NCBI GenBank assembly: GCA_965198855.1
Contig: CBDAPZ010000001.1
Location: 2,356,001 to 2,420,000, forward strand
Length of the DNA stretch: 64,000 nt
Source of the DNA: BOG-908 sp965198855
Lineage (GTDB): Bacteria; Pseudomonadota; Alphaproteobacteria; Acetobacterales; Acetobacteraceae
Reading direction: 5' to 3'
Positions 38,259 to 47,267 of this stretch are shown in pieces. Numbering within the stretch: the first letter of the stretch is position 1; every line of letters begins with the position of its first letter. Made by a program: the position numbers and the translations under genes. The notes under the pieces were generated by a model that was not told where the DNA came from, ran no database searches, and worked only from the letters and a program-made list of their open reading frames with translations.

Positions 38259-39274
38259 GCGTGTGTGCTCCCTGAGTCCATTGCGGCCAAAGCCGCCTCG
38301 CGCAGCGCGGCCGTCGATCCGATGCTGTCCAGAACATGTGCACGCAGCACGAAGAGATGCGCATCGCATTCTGCGGTATAGCCCATCGCGCCGTGTATCT
38401 GTATGCCGGCCGCACCGTTCTCGATCGCATAATGCGAGCCGAGCAGCCGCGCGGACGCGATCTGGAAAGCGGCATCCGCTTCATTGTTCCGCTCGGCGAG
38501 CGCTGCCATCAGCACCAAAGCTTCCAGAACTGTCTCACGCAGCTTCATATCGGTGCAGCGATGCTTGATTGCCTGGAACGCGCCGATCGGCTGACCGAAT
38601 TGCTCGCGCAGCTTTGCGTAGTCTACCGCCGTTTCTTGTGCCGCCTGCGCAAGGCCAAGCATCTGTGCCGCGATCAGCAGATCTGCGCGGCGTCTCAGTG
38701 CTGCGGCAGCATCGCCGGCGAGATGCAATCCTTCGCCGGCGGCCAGGGCGACACGTTGCAGCGAGAGCGTGCGATCGATGCTTTGGCCTACGTCCTGGCG
38801 TGAAATGGCTTCGCGTGACAGGCAGGTAAAACCGGCCTCATCCCAGAACAGCAGCCAATCGCAGCCGGCGCCGTCAAGCACCGCGTGGGTGAGCGCGCCA
38901 CCGCCGACGAGCCGGTTGGCAAGGGCCACCCGCTGCGTGCCGGCAATGATCCCGGCCGCGAATGCCGCCTTGCCGAGTGCCAGCGCCAGATGAGCGCCGA
39001 GTACACTTGCCAGCACACAAGGCGTGACGAGATGCCGGCCGAGCTCGCGGAACAGCAGCACTTCCTCCACCAGAGTGAAGCCTGCACCACCGGCATCCTC
39101 CGCCACGCCAAGGCCTAGCCAGCCGAGTTCAACGACTTCCGAAAAGATCGATTGGTCGCAGTTTCCGCCACGTGTGTTGCGGAACCGACCAAGCGGAAAG
39201 CGATCGGTCAGCACATCCTGGACGGAGGCCGTGATCTGCCGCTGGTCTCCGGAGAGATTGAGATCGATGCTCAT
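38255..39274 (-). CDS. Acyl-CoA dehydrogenase, short (beta-type) subunit A
   Basis: 339 aa, shorter than a normal 380-400-aa acyl-CoA dehydrogenase. Domain text is present at both ends (DQRQITASVQDVLTDRF, WLGLGVAEDAGGAGFTLVEE; YAKLREQFGQPIGAFQAIKH, IQIHGAMGYTAECDAHLF) but the central beta-domain is degenerate: the usual W-x-T/SG-x-K flavin segment is missing. This pattern is known for one half of heterotetrameric steroid-type dehydrogenases. Overlaps its full-length partner by 4 nt. Confidence 0.82.
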   Translation of the reverse strand: MSIDLNLSGDQRQITASVQDVLTDRFPLGRFRNTRGGNCDQSIFSEVVELGWLGLGVAEDAGGAGFTLVEEVLLFRELGRHLVTPCVLASVLGAHLALALGKAAFAAGIIAGTQRVALANRLVGGGALTHAVLDGAGCDWLLFWDEAGFTCLSREAISRQDVGQSIDRTLSLQRVALAAGEGLHLAGDAAAALRRRADLLIAAQMLGLAQAAQETAVDYAKLREQFGQPIGAFQAIKHRCTDMKLRETVLEALVLMAALAERNNEADAAFQIASARLLGSHYAIENGAAGIQIHGAMGYTAECDAHLFVLRAHVLDSIGSTAALREAALAAMDSGSTHA

Positions 39275-40419
39275 GCGCGCGCCGGCCGCGGCAGGCCGAG
39301 CACGCGCTCGCCAATGATGTTGCGCTGGATTTCCGCGGTTCCGCCGGCGATCGTTTCGCTAAACGATTCCAAATACTCCTCGATCCAAGGGGTAGAAAGC
39401 TGGAAGTCCAGGCTGCCGGCACCCCACACATCCAGCGACAGGCGATGGATGCGCTGCGCCAGTTCGGCGAAAAACAGCCGAGTCATCGAAGCCTCGGAAG
39501 GATTGGCGCTTTCGCGGAAAAAGCCTTGATACGTAAGCGCCCGCAATGCCGCCGCCTCTGCCCTTGCGATTGCGATACGCTGCATCAAGGCAGAGTCCGG
39601 CGAGGCACCTTGCGCAATGGCCGCCTTACGCAACTCCTCGACCTTGTGGGGCAGAATCAATTGCAGTGCCGCGGCCGCAGAACCACGCTCAAAGCTCAGC
39701 GTGGCCATGGCCGTTTGCCAGCCGCCGCCGACGGCACCTACGACGTCGCTCAGGGGAATGCGCACATCGTCATAGGTCATTTCGGCGAAATGCGAGGTGC
39801 TGGCAAGGTTTTCGATCATCCGCACGCTGATACCTGGCGCACGCATATCGCAGATCACCCAGCTCAAGCCGCGATGCCCTTTCGAGCCAGGCTCCGTGCG
39901 GATCAGCAATTCCTGGTAATCGGCGATATCGGCGTAGCTGCTCCAGATCTTTCGGCCATTGACGATGATCGCATCGCCTTCGATCCGGCCAAACGTCTTT
40001 AGCGACGCCAGGTCCGATCCCGACCCGGGTTCGGAAAACCCTTGGCACCACAACGAGTCTCCCGAAAGGATCTTTGGCAGATGAAATGCTTTCTGCGCGT
40101 CTGTTCCGCACGTCAGCAGCGTCGGGCCGGCATGGTTCATTGAGACGAAGGAGGCATCGAGCGGCGTGGGTGCACCGGCGCGGGCATATTCCTCGAACCA
40201 GATGATCATTCGCTCTGGCGGCAGGCCACGGCCGCCATACGCCACCGGCCAGGATAGGCCCGTCCATCCGCCTGCATGCAACCGCGCAATCCAGCCGGTC
40301 ACGAAGCGCCGCGCCTCCGCCCCCCCTGCAGGGCCATGCGTGTCGGGGATGTTCGCCGCAAGCCAGGCACGCGCCTCTGCGCGAAAAGCCTCGTCTTCGG
40401 CAGTGAACCGCAACTCCAC
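39271..40419 (-). CDS. Acyl-CoA dehydrogenase, long subunit A
   Basis: 382 aa from GTG 40419 (GAGGAAA upstream); open frame begins far earlier at 40626. Flavin/beta-domain intact: WCQGFSEPGSGSDLASLKTF, NGRKIWSSYADIAD, YDDVRIPLSDVVG, and the C-terminal TIAGGTAEIQRNIIGERVLG signature. FERGSAAA may hold the catalytic Glu. First gene of the leftward operon, divergent from a second pair. Confidence 0.88.
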   Translation of the reverse strand: MELRFTAEDEAFRAEARAWLAANIPDTHGPAGGAEARRFVTGWIARLHAGGWTGLSWPVAYGGRGLPPERMIIWFEEYARAGAPTPLDASFVSMNHAGPTLLTCGTDAQKAFHLPKILSGDSLWCQGFSEPGSGSDLASLKTFGRIEGDAIIVNGRKIWSSYADIADYQELLIRTEPGSKGHRGLSWVICDMRAPGISVRMIENLASTSHFAEMTYDDVRIPLSDVVGAVGGGWQTAMATLSFERGSAAAALQLILPHKVEELRKAAIAQGASPDSALMQRIAIARAEAAALRALTYQGFFRESANPSEASMTRLFFAELAQRIHRLSLDVWGAGSLDFQLSTPWIEEYLESFSETIAGGTAEIQRNIIGERVLGLPRPARA

Positions 40420-40495
40420 CCTGGTATTTCCTCGGCTTTTCTCTGGTTTGGAGCAGACGCTATCACGCCCTGCAGCGCCAATACAAAATCCCATT

Positions 40496-40523
40496 ATGTG
40501 GCGGAAAGCAAAACCTGCCACAT
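40496..40523. promoter_or_regulatory. Inverted repeat between the divergent dehydrogenase operons
   Basis: ATGTGGC and GCCACAT separated by 14 bases, in the 233-nt space between the two divergent acyl-CoA dehydrogenase operons. Candidate operator for the TetR-family gene at 43598. Confidence 0.45.
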
Positions 40524-40652
40524 TAGCCAAAGCATTGACGCAGCAGCGATAAAACAACGTCCGCACCTTGACCGGAACGCGTCGTTCAGCGCAGTTACCG
40601 GCAAGGTCGCGTCCTCGCCATCCCACTATTTCAAGAAAGCCGGTCTCAGCAG

Positions 40653-41795
40653 ATGGATTTCCAATGGTCCTCAGAAGATCAGGCTTTTCGGGAAAGCATC
40701 ACCGGCTTCCTGCGCGAAAATCTGCCTTCCGACTGGGACCGTATTTCGCAGCACGGCCCGGGTTCGCGCGAACAGACCGAATTCTCGCTGGCATTCTGCC
40801 CGAAGCTTGCCGAAGCCGGCCTGCTGGTGCCGCATTGGCCGGCGGAATATGGCGGTCGCGGCATGTCCGTCTGGCGCCAGTTGATCCTCGGCGAAGAAAT
40901 GTGGGCGGCCGGCGAACCGCGCGGCCCGCAATACATGAACGTCAACTGGATCGGCCCGACGCTCATGCGCTTCGGCACACCGGCGCAGAAAGAGCGCTAC
41001 CTCAGCGAAGCGGCCGCCGGAAAAGGCATATGGTGCCAAGGGTTTTCCGAACCCTCCTCCGGCTCTGACCTGTTCTCTCTGCGTACTACCGCACGTCGTG
41101 ACGGGGAAAACTACGTCATCGACGGTTCCAAGATATGGACGTCTTACGCCGGCTTGGCAGACCACTGCTTCCTGCTCGCCCGCACCGGCGGCAGGCGCAA
41201 GGAAGGCATCTGCATCTTTCTCGTCGACATGAAAACGCCGGGCATCAGCGTACGCCCGATCCCCAGCCTGCTCGGCGAAGGTGATATCCACGAAATTTTC
41301 TTCGACAGCGCGGTGGTGCCTGACAGCGCCCTGCTCGGCGAAGAAGGCCAGGCGGCGGCCATCATCACCTACTCGTTGCAAAATGAGCGCGTCGGCATCG
41401 CCCGCTATGCCTTTTCTCGCCGCGCGCTGGATGAAGCCGTCAAGCGCCTGCAGGAACTGGGCGACTGGCGCGACGAACACATACGCTTCCGCGCCGGCCA
41501 GGCGCTCGCCGCCTGCGAGAGCGCGCGTGTGCTGGTCTACCAGATTGCCAACAACACCGCCCGGGCGATGCCGCCGGGCGCCGAAGCGAGCCTCGCCCGT
41601 GTGGCCGTGATCGCCGCCGACCACGCAGTAGCCAATTTCGCGCTCGAATTCCTCCCCGATGCAATCATGCGCAACGACCTGCCGATCCTGCTGCCGCAGC
41701 ACGACCGCGCCATTGCGGCCGGCATTGCGTCCGGCGCTGCGGAAGTGCAGCTCGACATCATTGCGGCCTCCCATCTCCAGCTTCCGCGCGAGTAG
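40653..41795 (+). CDS. Acyl-CoA dehydrogenase, long subunit B
   Basis: 380 aa. MDFQWSSEDQAFRESITGFL at the start, then WCQGFSEPSSGSDLFSLRTT, DGSKIWTSYAGLADHCFLLA (flavin-binding beta domain) and GIASGAAEVQLDIIAASHLQ in the C-terminal helix bundle in place of the usual GGTAEIQRNIIGERVL-type text. The helix bundle has QNERVGIARYAFSRRALDEA. First gene of the rightward operon, 5 nt before its shorter partner. Confidence 0.88.
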   Translation: MDFQWSSEDQAFRESITGFLRENLPSDWDRISQHGPGSREQTEFSLAFCPKLAEAGLLVPHWPAEYGGRGMSVWRQLILGEEMWAAGEPRGPQYMNVNWIGPTLMRFGTPAQKERYLSEAAAGKGIWCQGFSEPSSGSDLFSLRTTARRDGENYVIDGSKIWTSYAGLADHCFLLARTGGRRKEGICIFLVDMKTPGISVRPIPSLLGEGDIHEIFFDSAVVPDSALLGEEGQAAAIITYSLQNERVGIARYAFSRRALDEAVKRLQELGDWRDEHIRFRAGQALAACESARVLVYQIANNTARAMPPGAEASLARVAVIAADHAVANFALEFLPDAIMRNDLPILLPQHDRAIAAGIASGAAEVQLDIIAASHLQLPRE

Positions 41796-41800
41796 AACAC

Positions 41801-42724
41801 ATGGATTTCGCGCAGACCGAAGAACAGAACACCCTTCTCGATGCACTGGAAAAGCTGCTGTCGCAGGTAGGCTTCGAGGTTGCCGACGGCCAGCGCAGCT
41901 TCTTCAGCATGTCGCTCGATGAGGCGCTCGGCGAAAGCGGCTTGATGGACGCTACCGCCGAGCCGGATTTCGGTGTGCCCACGGCAGCCCTCGTGGTCGA
42001 ACAGGTCAGCCGCCTGCCAGCGATCGTCGAAGTCGGCGCCTCGTCCTTCCTGCGGCCGTTGATCTGCCCCGAAGTGCCGCGGCCGCTTGCCGTAATCACC
42101 GGCAAGCCGGATCGCCCCGCCCGCTTTCTGCCGCAGGCGCGCAGTGCGCTTTTCATCGGTGAGATGGATGTGCGCGTGGCCGAACTCTCTCCTGGCGATG
42201 TGCGTGAAGCTGCCGCCTTCTTCGCCTATCCCATGGGCTTCCTCACCGACCCTGCCGCCTGCCTCGCGCGTGCCGCCCTCGTCGGCGATCGGGCGGAGGT
42301 GCTGCGCCTGCTCAAACTCGCACTGGCCTGCGAAATCGCCGGTGCGTTGCAAGGTGCTTTGGATGCGGTGACCGAACACGTGCGCAACCGCCGCCAGTTC
42401 GGCCGCCCACTCGGCTCGTTCCAGGCCGTGCGCCACAGGCTCGCCCGCGACGCCAGCGCCATCACCGCCTGTCGCCTGCTCGCCTATCGCGCTGCCAATC
42501 TCGGCACGCCAGGCGACGCGATACTGGCGCTTGGCGCCGCACAGGAATGCGCCACCACCATCCTTTACGATTTGCACCAATTCATGGGCGCCATGGGCCT
42601 CACCCTCGAACACCCACTGTATCGCTGGTCCTACCGCGTCAAACTGCTGGTCTCCGAACTCGGAGGACCGTCGCGCCAATTGCGGGATCTTGCCCAACAG
42701 ACCTGGCCGGAACACGCCGCATGA
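41801..42724 (+). CDS. Acyl-CoA dehydrogenase, short (beta-type) subunit B
   Basis: 307 aa; the N-terminal and C-terminal helical domains are recognisable (DFAQTEEQNTLLDALEKLLS; TEHVRNRRQFGRPLGSFQAV, GAMGLTLEHPLYRWSYRVKL), but the middle beta-domain is reduced to a short stretch (DRPARFLPQARSALFIGEMD). Parallel to the short subunit of the leftward operon. Would complete the active site of the long subunit 5 nt upstream; overlap of 4 nt with the following enoyl-CoA hydratase gene. Confidence 0.8.
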   Translation: MDFAQTEEQNTLLDALEKLLSQVGFEVADGQRSFFSMSLDEALGESGLMDATAEPDFGVPTAALVVEQVSRLPAIVEVGASSFLRPLICPEVPRPLAVITGKPDRPARFLPQARSALFIGEMDVRVAELSPGDVREAAAFFAYPMGFLTDPAACLARAALVGDRAEVLRLLKLALACEIAGALQGALDAVTEHVRNRRQFGRPLGSFQAVRHRLARDASAITACRLLAYRAANLGTPGDAILALGAAQECATTILYDLHQFMGAMGLTLEHPLYRWSYRVKLLVSELGGPSRQLRDLAQQTWPEHAA

Positions 42725-43527
42725 CCGAAGCCTGGGAAGCCAGATATACTGCCCTGCAAATCTCTCGCCGTGGCAAGATCCTCACGGTCACCCTCAACGA
42801 CCCCGAACGCCGCAACGCTGTGGGCGAGCGCATGCATGCCGAGCTCGCCGAAATCTTTCTCGATGTCGCCAACGATGCGAGCAGCAGCGTCATCATCCTC
42901 ACCGGTGCCCCCGCGGGAAAAGCCTTCTCCGCCGGCGGCGACATCGAACGCATGCAGCAGATGGTGGACACCCCAGAGCTGTTCGACGCCGATGTGGCCG
43001 CCGCCAAGAAACTGATCTTCAGCCTGCTCGATCTGGAAAAACCGCTGATCGCGAAGATCAACGGCCACGCCGTCGGCCTCGGTGCCACCCTGGCCCTCTT
43101 CTGCGACATCACTTTCATGGCCGAGACCGCGCGAATCGGTGACCCTCATGTCGGCATCGGCCTGGTCGCCGGCGATGGCGGTGCCATCATCTGGCCGCAG
43201 CTTCTGGGTTTCGCCCGGGCCAAGGAATTCCTGCTTGGCGGCGCCGTGATCGAGGCCCGCCGGGCAGAGGCGATCGGCCTCGTCAATCACTGCGTCGCGA
43301 ACGCCGAACTTGATGCCACCGTCGACGCATTCGCCGACACGCTGGCTGCCGGCGCCATGCACGCCATCCGCGGCACCAAGGCGACCATCAACCTGGAGCT
43401 CAAGCGCCTCGCCGAACTGATGCTGGCATCTGGCCTGAAACGCGAAGCGGAAACGATCCGCACCGCCGATCATGCTGAGGCGGTCGCTGCCTTCGCTCAG
43501 AAGGGCACGCCGCGGTTCGGAAGGTAA
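42721..43527 (+). CDS. Enoyl-CoA hydratase/isomerase (crotonase) family
   Basis: 268 aa from ATG 42721. Oxyanion-hole segments GKAFSAGGDIERM and KINGHAVGLGATLALFCDI, with the active-site Glu/Asp region IGDPHVGIGLVAGDGG. Hydrates the enoyl-CoA made by the acyl-CoA dehydrogenases in the same operon (ATGA overlap). The C-terminus has KEFLLGGAVIEARRAEAIGL as usual. Confidence 0.9.
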   Translation: MTEAWEARYTALQISRRGKILTVTLNDPERRNAVGERMHAELAEIFLDVANDASSSVIILTGAPAGKAFSAGGDIERMQQMVDTPELFDADVAAAKKLIFSLLDLEKPLIAKINGHAVGLGATLALFCDITFMAETARIGDPHVGIGLVAGDGGAIIWPQLLGFARAKEFLLGGAVIEARRAEAIGLVNHCVANAELDATVDAFADTLAAGAMHAIRGTKATINLELKRLAELMLASGLKREAETIRTADHAEAVAAFAQKGTPRFGR

Positions 43528-43597
43528 GGCCAGGGGCTCTGCCCCCGGCCTTCCTACCAATGGCAACGCCCGTCCGAACGTGGCAAACACCCTTCCC

Positions 43598-44251
43598 ATG
43601 GATAGCAAGCCCACCGCACCTTCACCCTTTCGCACCGCGCGCGAGCGTCTTGAGGAGCGTGACATCAAGCGGCAGGCATTATTGCTCGCTGCGGTCAGCA
43701 TGTTCAACGAGCGTGGTTTCCAGGCGACCTCGCTCGACGATGTGGCGAGCAGTCTCGGCGTGACCAAGCCGGTAATCTACCATTACCTTGGCAACAAGGA
43801 TCAGGTGCTGTTCGAGTGTGTAAAGATCGGCCTCGATCAATTGCGAGATGCTGCCGATGCGGCACGCGGTACGACCGGAAATGGACTTAGCCGCCTGCAG
43901 ATCTTTCTGCGCCGTTACGCGGAAATTAACATGGGTGCGTTCGGCCGCTGTATCGTCCGCACGGGCGAAGAGGCACTGACTCCAGACAGCCGCAAGCGCT
44001 TTCGCGCGCTCAAGCGCGAGATCGACATGGCGCTGCGCGAGCTGATTGCCGAGGGCGTTGCGGATGGCTCGGTGCAATCCGATGATGTGAGGCTCAGCGC
44101 CTTCGCGCTGGCGGGCGCGCTGAACTGGATATCGCGGTGGTATCGCGAGGACGGCCCGATGCGACGCGATGATATAGCGATGCGGATGGTCGATATTCTT
44201 TGCGCCGGCCTGATCCCACCATCATCGGCCAAACGCCGCCGCCCATCCTGA
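43598..44251 (+). CDS. TetR-family transcriptional regulator
   Basis: 217 aa. HTH IKRQALLLAAVSMFNERGFQ, ATSLDDVASSLGVTKPVIYH, YLGNKDQVLFECV is textbook TetR; the C-terminal ligand domain matches those found with acyl-CoA gene clusters (LSAFALAGALNWISRWYRED). It follows the enoyl-CoA hydratase by 70 nt (with a GC hairpin motif) and likely represses the surrounding operons in response to an acyl-CoA. ATG 43598 gives the HTH normal spacing. Confidence 0.92.
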   Translation: MDSKPTAPSPFRTARERLEERDIKRQALLLAAVSMFNERGFQATSLDDVASSLGVTKPVIYHYLGNKDQVLFECVKIGLDQLRDAADAARGTTGNGLSRLQIFLRRYAEINMGAFGRCIVRTGEEALTPDSRKRFRALKREIDMALRELIAEGVADGSVQSDDVRLSAFALAGALNWISRWYREDGPMRRDDIAMRMVDILCAGLIPPSSAKRRRPS

Positions 44252-44255
44252 GGGA

Positions 44256-45233
44256 TCACGCAGCGAACGCCGCCAACCGCGTGTTGATAATATCGCGGGC
44301 TTCACTGACAATTCGGCTGATCAGCTCGGCAACGGTGGGAATATCGCGGATCAGTCCCTGCACCTGGCCGGCCCAGACAAGCCCAGCGTTGAGATTGCCG
44401 GTTTCGAGCAACTCGCGCCCCTGTGCGCCGCGCACGAGATGCGCCACGTCCTCGAACTTCGCGTCCGGGTGGGCCAGTATCTCCACCACCTGATCCGATA
44501 CAGGATTCTTTCCGACCCGCGCGGTATTATGCAGTTTGCGGAAAATCAGATTGGTCGAACGCTCGTCATTCTCCAGCAGCAGTTTCTTGACGTTGTCATG
44601 GATCGGCGCTTCGACTGTCGCGCAGAAACGTGTGCCCATGTTGATGCCGTCTGCGCCCAATGCCAATGCTGCCACGAGGCCACGCCCATCGCCGAAACCG
44701 CCGCTCGCGATCATCGGAATCTTGACCTTGTCGGCGGCGGCGGGGATGAGGATCAAGCCGGGGATATCATCCTCGCCCGGGTGGCCTGCGCACTCGAAGC
44801 CGTCGATGGAGATGGCATCCGCGCCCATGCGTTCGGCGGAGAGGGCGTGGCGCACGGCGGTGCATTTATGGAACACCTTGATGCCATGCGCCTTGAAAGC
44901 GTCGATATGTTCCTGCGGCTTGTGGCCTGCGGTCTCCACGATCTTGATGCCGCTATCGATGATCGCCGCCCGGTATTCCGCGTAAGGCGGCGGCGACATC
45001 GAGGGCAGGATCGTGAGGTTCACGCCGAACGGCTTTTCTGTCATCCTGCGGCAACGATCAATCTCTCGTCGCAACGCATCAGGCGTCGGCTGTGTCAGTG
45101 CCGTGAGCAGGCCGAGGCCGCCGGCGTTGGAGACGGCGCTGGCGAGCTCGGCACGGCCGACCCACTGCATGCCGCCCTGCACGATGGGGTACTCGATGCC
45201 GAAGAGCTCGGTGAAGCGGGTGCGCAATGACAC
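44256..45233 (-). CDS. Nitronate monooxygenase-like flavoprotein (NMO/2-NPD family)
   Basis: 325 aa from GTG 45233 (AAAGGACG upstream). FMN TIM barrel: FGIEYPIVQGGMQWVGRAEL, NAGGLGLLTALTQ, GVNLTILPSM, ISIDGFECAGHPGEDDIPGL, IPMIASGGFGDGRG, GADGINMGTRFCAT. Related to nitronate oxidases, but homologues in acyl-CoA clusters may act on fatty-acid intermediates (for example enoyl-reductase type). Leftward, last gene of a five-gene operon; stops 4 nt from the convergent TetR gene. Confidence 0.88.
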   Translation of the reverse strand: MSLRTRFTELFGIEYPIVQGGMQWVGRAELASAVSNAGGLGLLTALTQPTPDALRREIDRCRRMTEKPFGVNLTILPSMSPPPYAEYRAAIIDSGIKIVETAGHKPQEHIDAFKAHGIKVFHKCTAVRHALSAERMGADAISIDGFECAGHPGEDDIPGLILIPAAADKVKIPMIASGGFGDGRGLVAALALGADGINMGTRFCATVEAPIHDNVKKLLLENDERSTNLIFRKLHNTARVGKNPVSDQVVEILAHPDAKFEDVAHLVRGAQGRELLETGNLNAGLVWAGQVQGLIRDIPTVAELISRIVSEARDIINTRLAAFAA

Positions 45234-45258
45234 TGTCTGCGTCCTTTGCCGATGGCGC

Positions 45259-46431
45259 CTAGAGCGCTTCGATGATGGTGACGTTGGATTGGCCGCCGCC
45301 TTCGCACATCGTCTGCAATCCGTAGCGCTTGCCGCGGGCGCGTAGCGCATGCACCAACGTGGCCATCAGCTTGGCACCGGAGGCGCCGAGCGGATGGCCG
45401 AGGGCGATGGCGCCGCCATTTACGTTCATCTTTTCTGGATCGGCTTCAATTTCCCGTTGCCACGCAAGCGGGATCGGCGCGAAGGCTTCATTGACCTCGT
45501 AGAGATCGATGTCCTCTATCCTCATGCCGGCGCGCTTCAGCGCACGGCGTGTGGCGTTGATCGGTTCGTCCAGCATGATCACCGGATCACCACCGGTGAC
45601 GGTGAAATTATGGATGCGTGCAAGCGGCGTGAGCTTATGGGTTTTCAGCGCAGCTTCGCTCACCACCAGCACGCCGGAAGCGCCATCGCACATCTGGCTG
45701 GCATTGGCCGCACTGATCACGCCGCCTTCCTGCAGTAATTTCACGCCGGCGATGCCTTCCAGCGTTGCCGTGCGGCGGATGCCTTCATCGATGGTGTGCG
45801 TCGCCGGCCCATGTGCGGTCTCGATCGCGACCGGCACAATCTCGCGTGTGAAGGCGCCGGCATCGGTGGCCTCGGTGGCACGGCGATGGCTCTCGAGTGC
45901 AAAACGATCCAGCGTTTCACGATCAAAACCGTATTTCTCGGCCACCATCTGTGCGCCATTGAACTGGCTGAATTCGGTGACGCCAAACCGCTTCTGCACA
46001 AATTCGCTGATCGGCCCGGTGCCGAGCCCGATACTGGCCGCGACCGAAAACGGCGAGCCCATCGGCACGCGTGTCATGCTTTCCACGCCGGCGGCAATCA
46101 CCACATCCTGCGTGCCGCTCATCACCGCCTGTGCTGCGAACTGGATGGATTGCTGCGAGGAGCCGCATTGGCGATCGATCGTCACTGCCGGCACGCTCAT
46201 CGGCAACCTGGAGGCCAGCACGGCCGCGCGGCCGATATGGTTTGATTGTTCGGCGAACTGGCTGACGCAGCCCATGATCACGTCGTCGATCGCGGCCGGA
46301 TCGATGCCGGTCTTGTCGACCAGGGCGTTCAGGATCACCGCAGCGAGATCGGCTGGATGAACGCCCGCGAGCGCGCCACCGCGACGACCACCTGCAGTGC
46401 GGAACGCCTCGACGATATAGGCTTCTGCCAT
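45259..46431 (-). CDS. Acetyl-CoA C-acyltransferase (thiolase)
   Basis: 390 aa. Nucleophile Cys89 in DRQCGSSQQSIQFAAQ, His in GGAIALGHPLGASGAK and second Cys in MCEGGGQSNVTIIE, plus NEAFAPIPLAWQ. Cleaves 3-ketoacyl-CoA with CoA to release acetyl- or propionyl-CoA. GGGAGAG lies upstream of the ATG. In operon with enoyl-CoA hydratase and SDR genes. One of two thiolases in the cluster, possibly of different chain or branch specificity. Confidence 0.93.
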   Translation of the reverse strand: MAEAYIVEAFRTAGGRRGGALAGVHPADLAAVILNALVDKTGIDPAAIDDVIMGCVSQFAEQSNHIGRAAVLASRLPMSVPAVTIDRQCGSSQQSIQFAAQAVMSGTQDVVIAAGVESMTRVPMGSPFSVAASIGLGTGPISEFVQKRFGVTEFSQFNGAQMVAEKYGFDRETLDRFALESHRRATEATDAGAFTREIVPVAIETAHGPATHTIDEGIRRTATLEGIAGVKLLQEGGVISAANASQMCDGASGVLVVSEAALKTHKLTPLARIHNFTVTGGDPVIMLDEPINATRRALKRAGMRIEDIDLYEVNEAFAPIPLAWQREIEADPEKMNVNGGAIALGHPLGASGAKLMATLVHALRARGKRYGLQTMCEGGGQSNVTIIEAL

Positions 46432-46469
46432 GTTTCTCTCCCGTAGAGGCCGCTATGCCGCGGCCATTT

Positions 46470-47267
46470 TTATGTGGTCGGCACCGTATCGAAAGCGGCT
46501 GGCCTCCTGCCGATGAAGGCGGCAACGCCTTCACGGCTCTCGGCTCCGCGTCCGGCTTCGGCGAGGTTGCGCGCCTCGAGCTCCATCTGCGTTTCAAAAC
46601 TGTTGTCGAAACTGGAAAGCAGCAATTGCCGTGTGCGCCCGATTGCCTTCGTGGCCGAGCGTGCAAGCAAGTTTGCCGTCTCAGTCGCGTCGGCTTCGAG
46701 CGCTGCGTCATCCACGGCCCGCGTCACCAGCCCAATCCTTGCCGCTTCTTCGGCATCGACCCGTTTGTTGGTCAATGCGAGTTCCTGCGCGCGACGCAGT
46801 CCGACCAGGCGCGGCAGCAGCCAGGTGGCACCGCCATCCGGCGACAAACCGATCGCGCCATACGCCATGCTGAACTTTGCGGAACGCGCGGCCAGCACGA
46901 TGTCGCCGAGGATCGCCAGGCTAAAACCAGCGCCAGCCGCAGCACCGTTCACAACGCACAGCAACGGCTTCGGCATCCGCGCAAAACGGGCGATCGCCAT
47001 GTGCATATACGCCGTCAGCTCCTTCAGCAGCGACGGCACCTTGTCGCCCGCATTGGTGAAACCGGCAATGTCGCCGCCGGCGCAAAAAAGTTTTCCCGCG
47101 CCTGTCAGCACCACGCAACGTATCGATGGGTCCTCGTCGCACACGATGGATGCTTCCATCAGCGCGCGTGCGAGGGGCAGATCGATCGCATTGCCGACGC
47201 TCGGGCGATTCATGGTGAGAATCGCCACGCCGCCGCGGCGCTCGAACAGCAGCGGAGAGTCGCTCAT
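46470..47267 (-). CDS. Enoyl-CoA hydratase/isomerase (crotonase) family
   Basis: 265 aa from ATG 47267. AILTMNRPSVGNAIDLPLAR, GKLFCAGGDIAGF (oxyanion hole 1), VVNGAAAGAGFSLAILGDIV (oxyanion hole 2), YGAIGLSPDGGATWLLPRLV. Typical hydratase or isomerase; Glu at the usual position is not obvious at GLSPDGG, where Asp is found, as in isomerase-like members. Overlaps the end of the SDR gene by 4 bases. Confidence 0.9.
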   Translation of the reverse strand: MSDSPLLFERRGGVAILTMNRPSVGNAIDLPLARALMEASIVCDEDPSIRCVVLTGAGKLFCAGGDIAGFTNAGDKVPSLLKELTAYMHMAIARFARMPKPLLCVVNGAAAGAGFSLAILGDIVLAARSAKFSMAYGAIGLSPDGGATWLLPRLVGLRRAQELALTNKRVDAEEAARIGLVTRAVDDAALEADATETANLLARSATKAIGRTRQLLLSSFDNSFETQMELEARNLAEAGRGAESREGVAAFIGRRPAAFDTVPTT

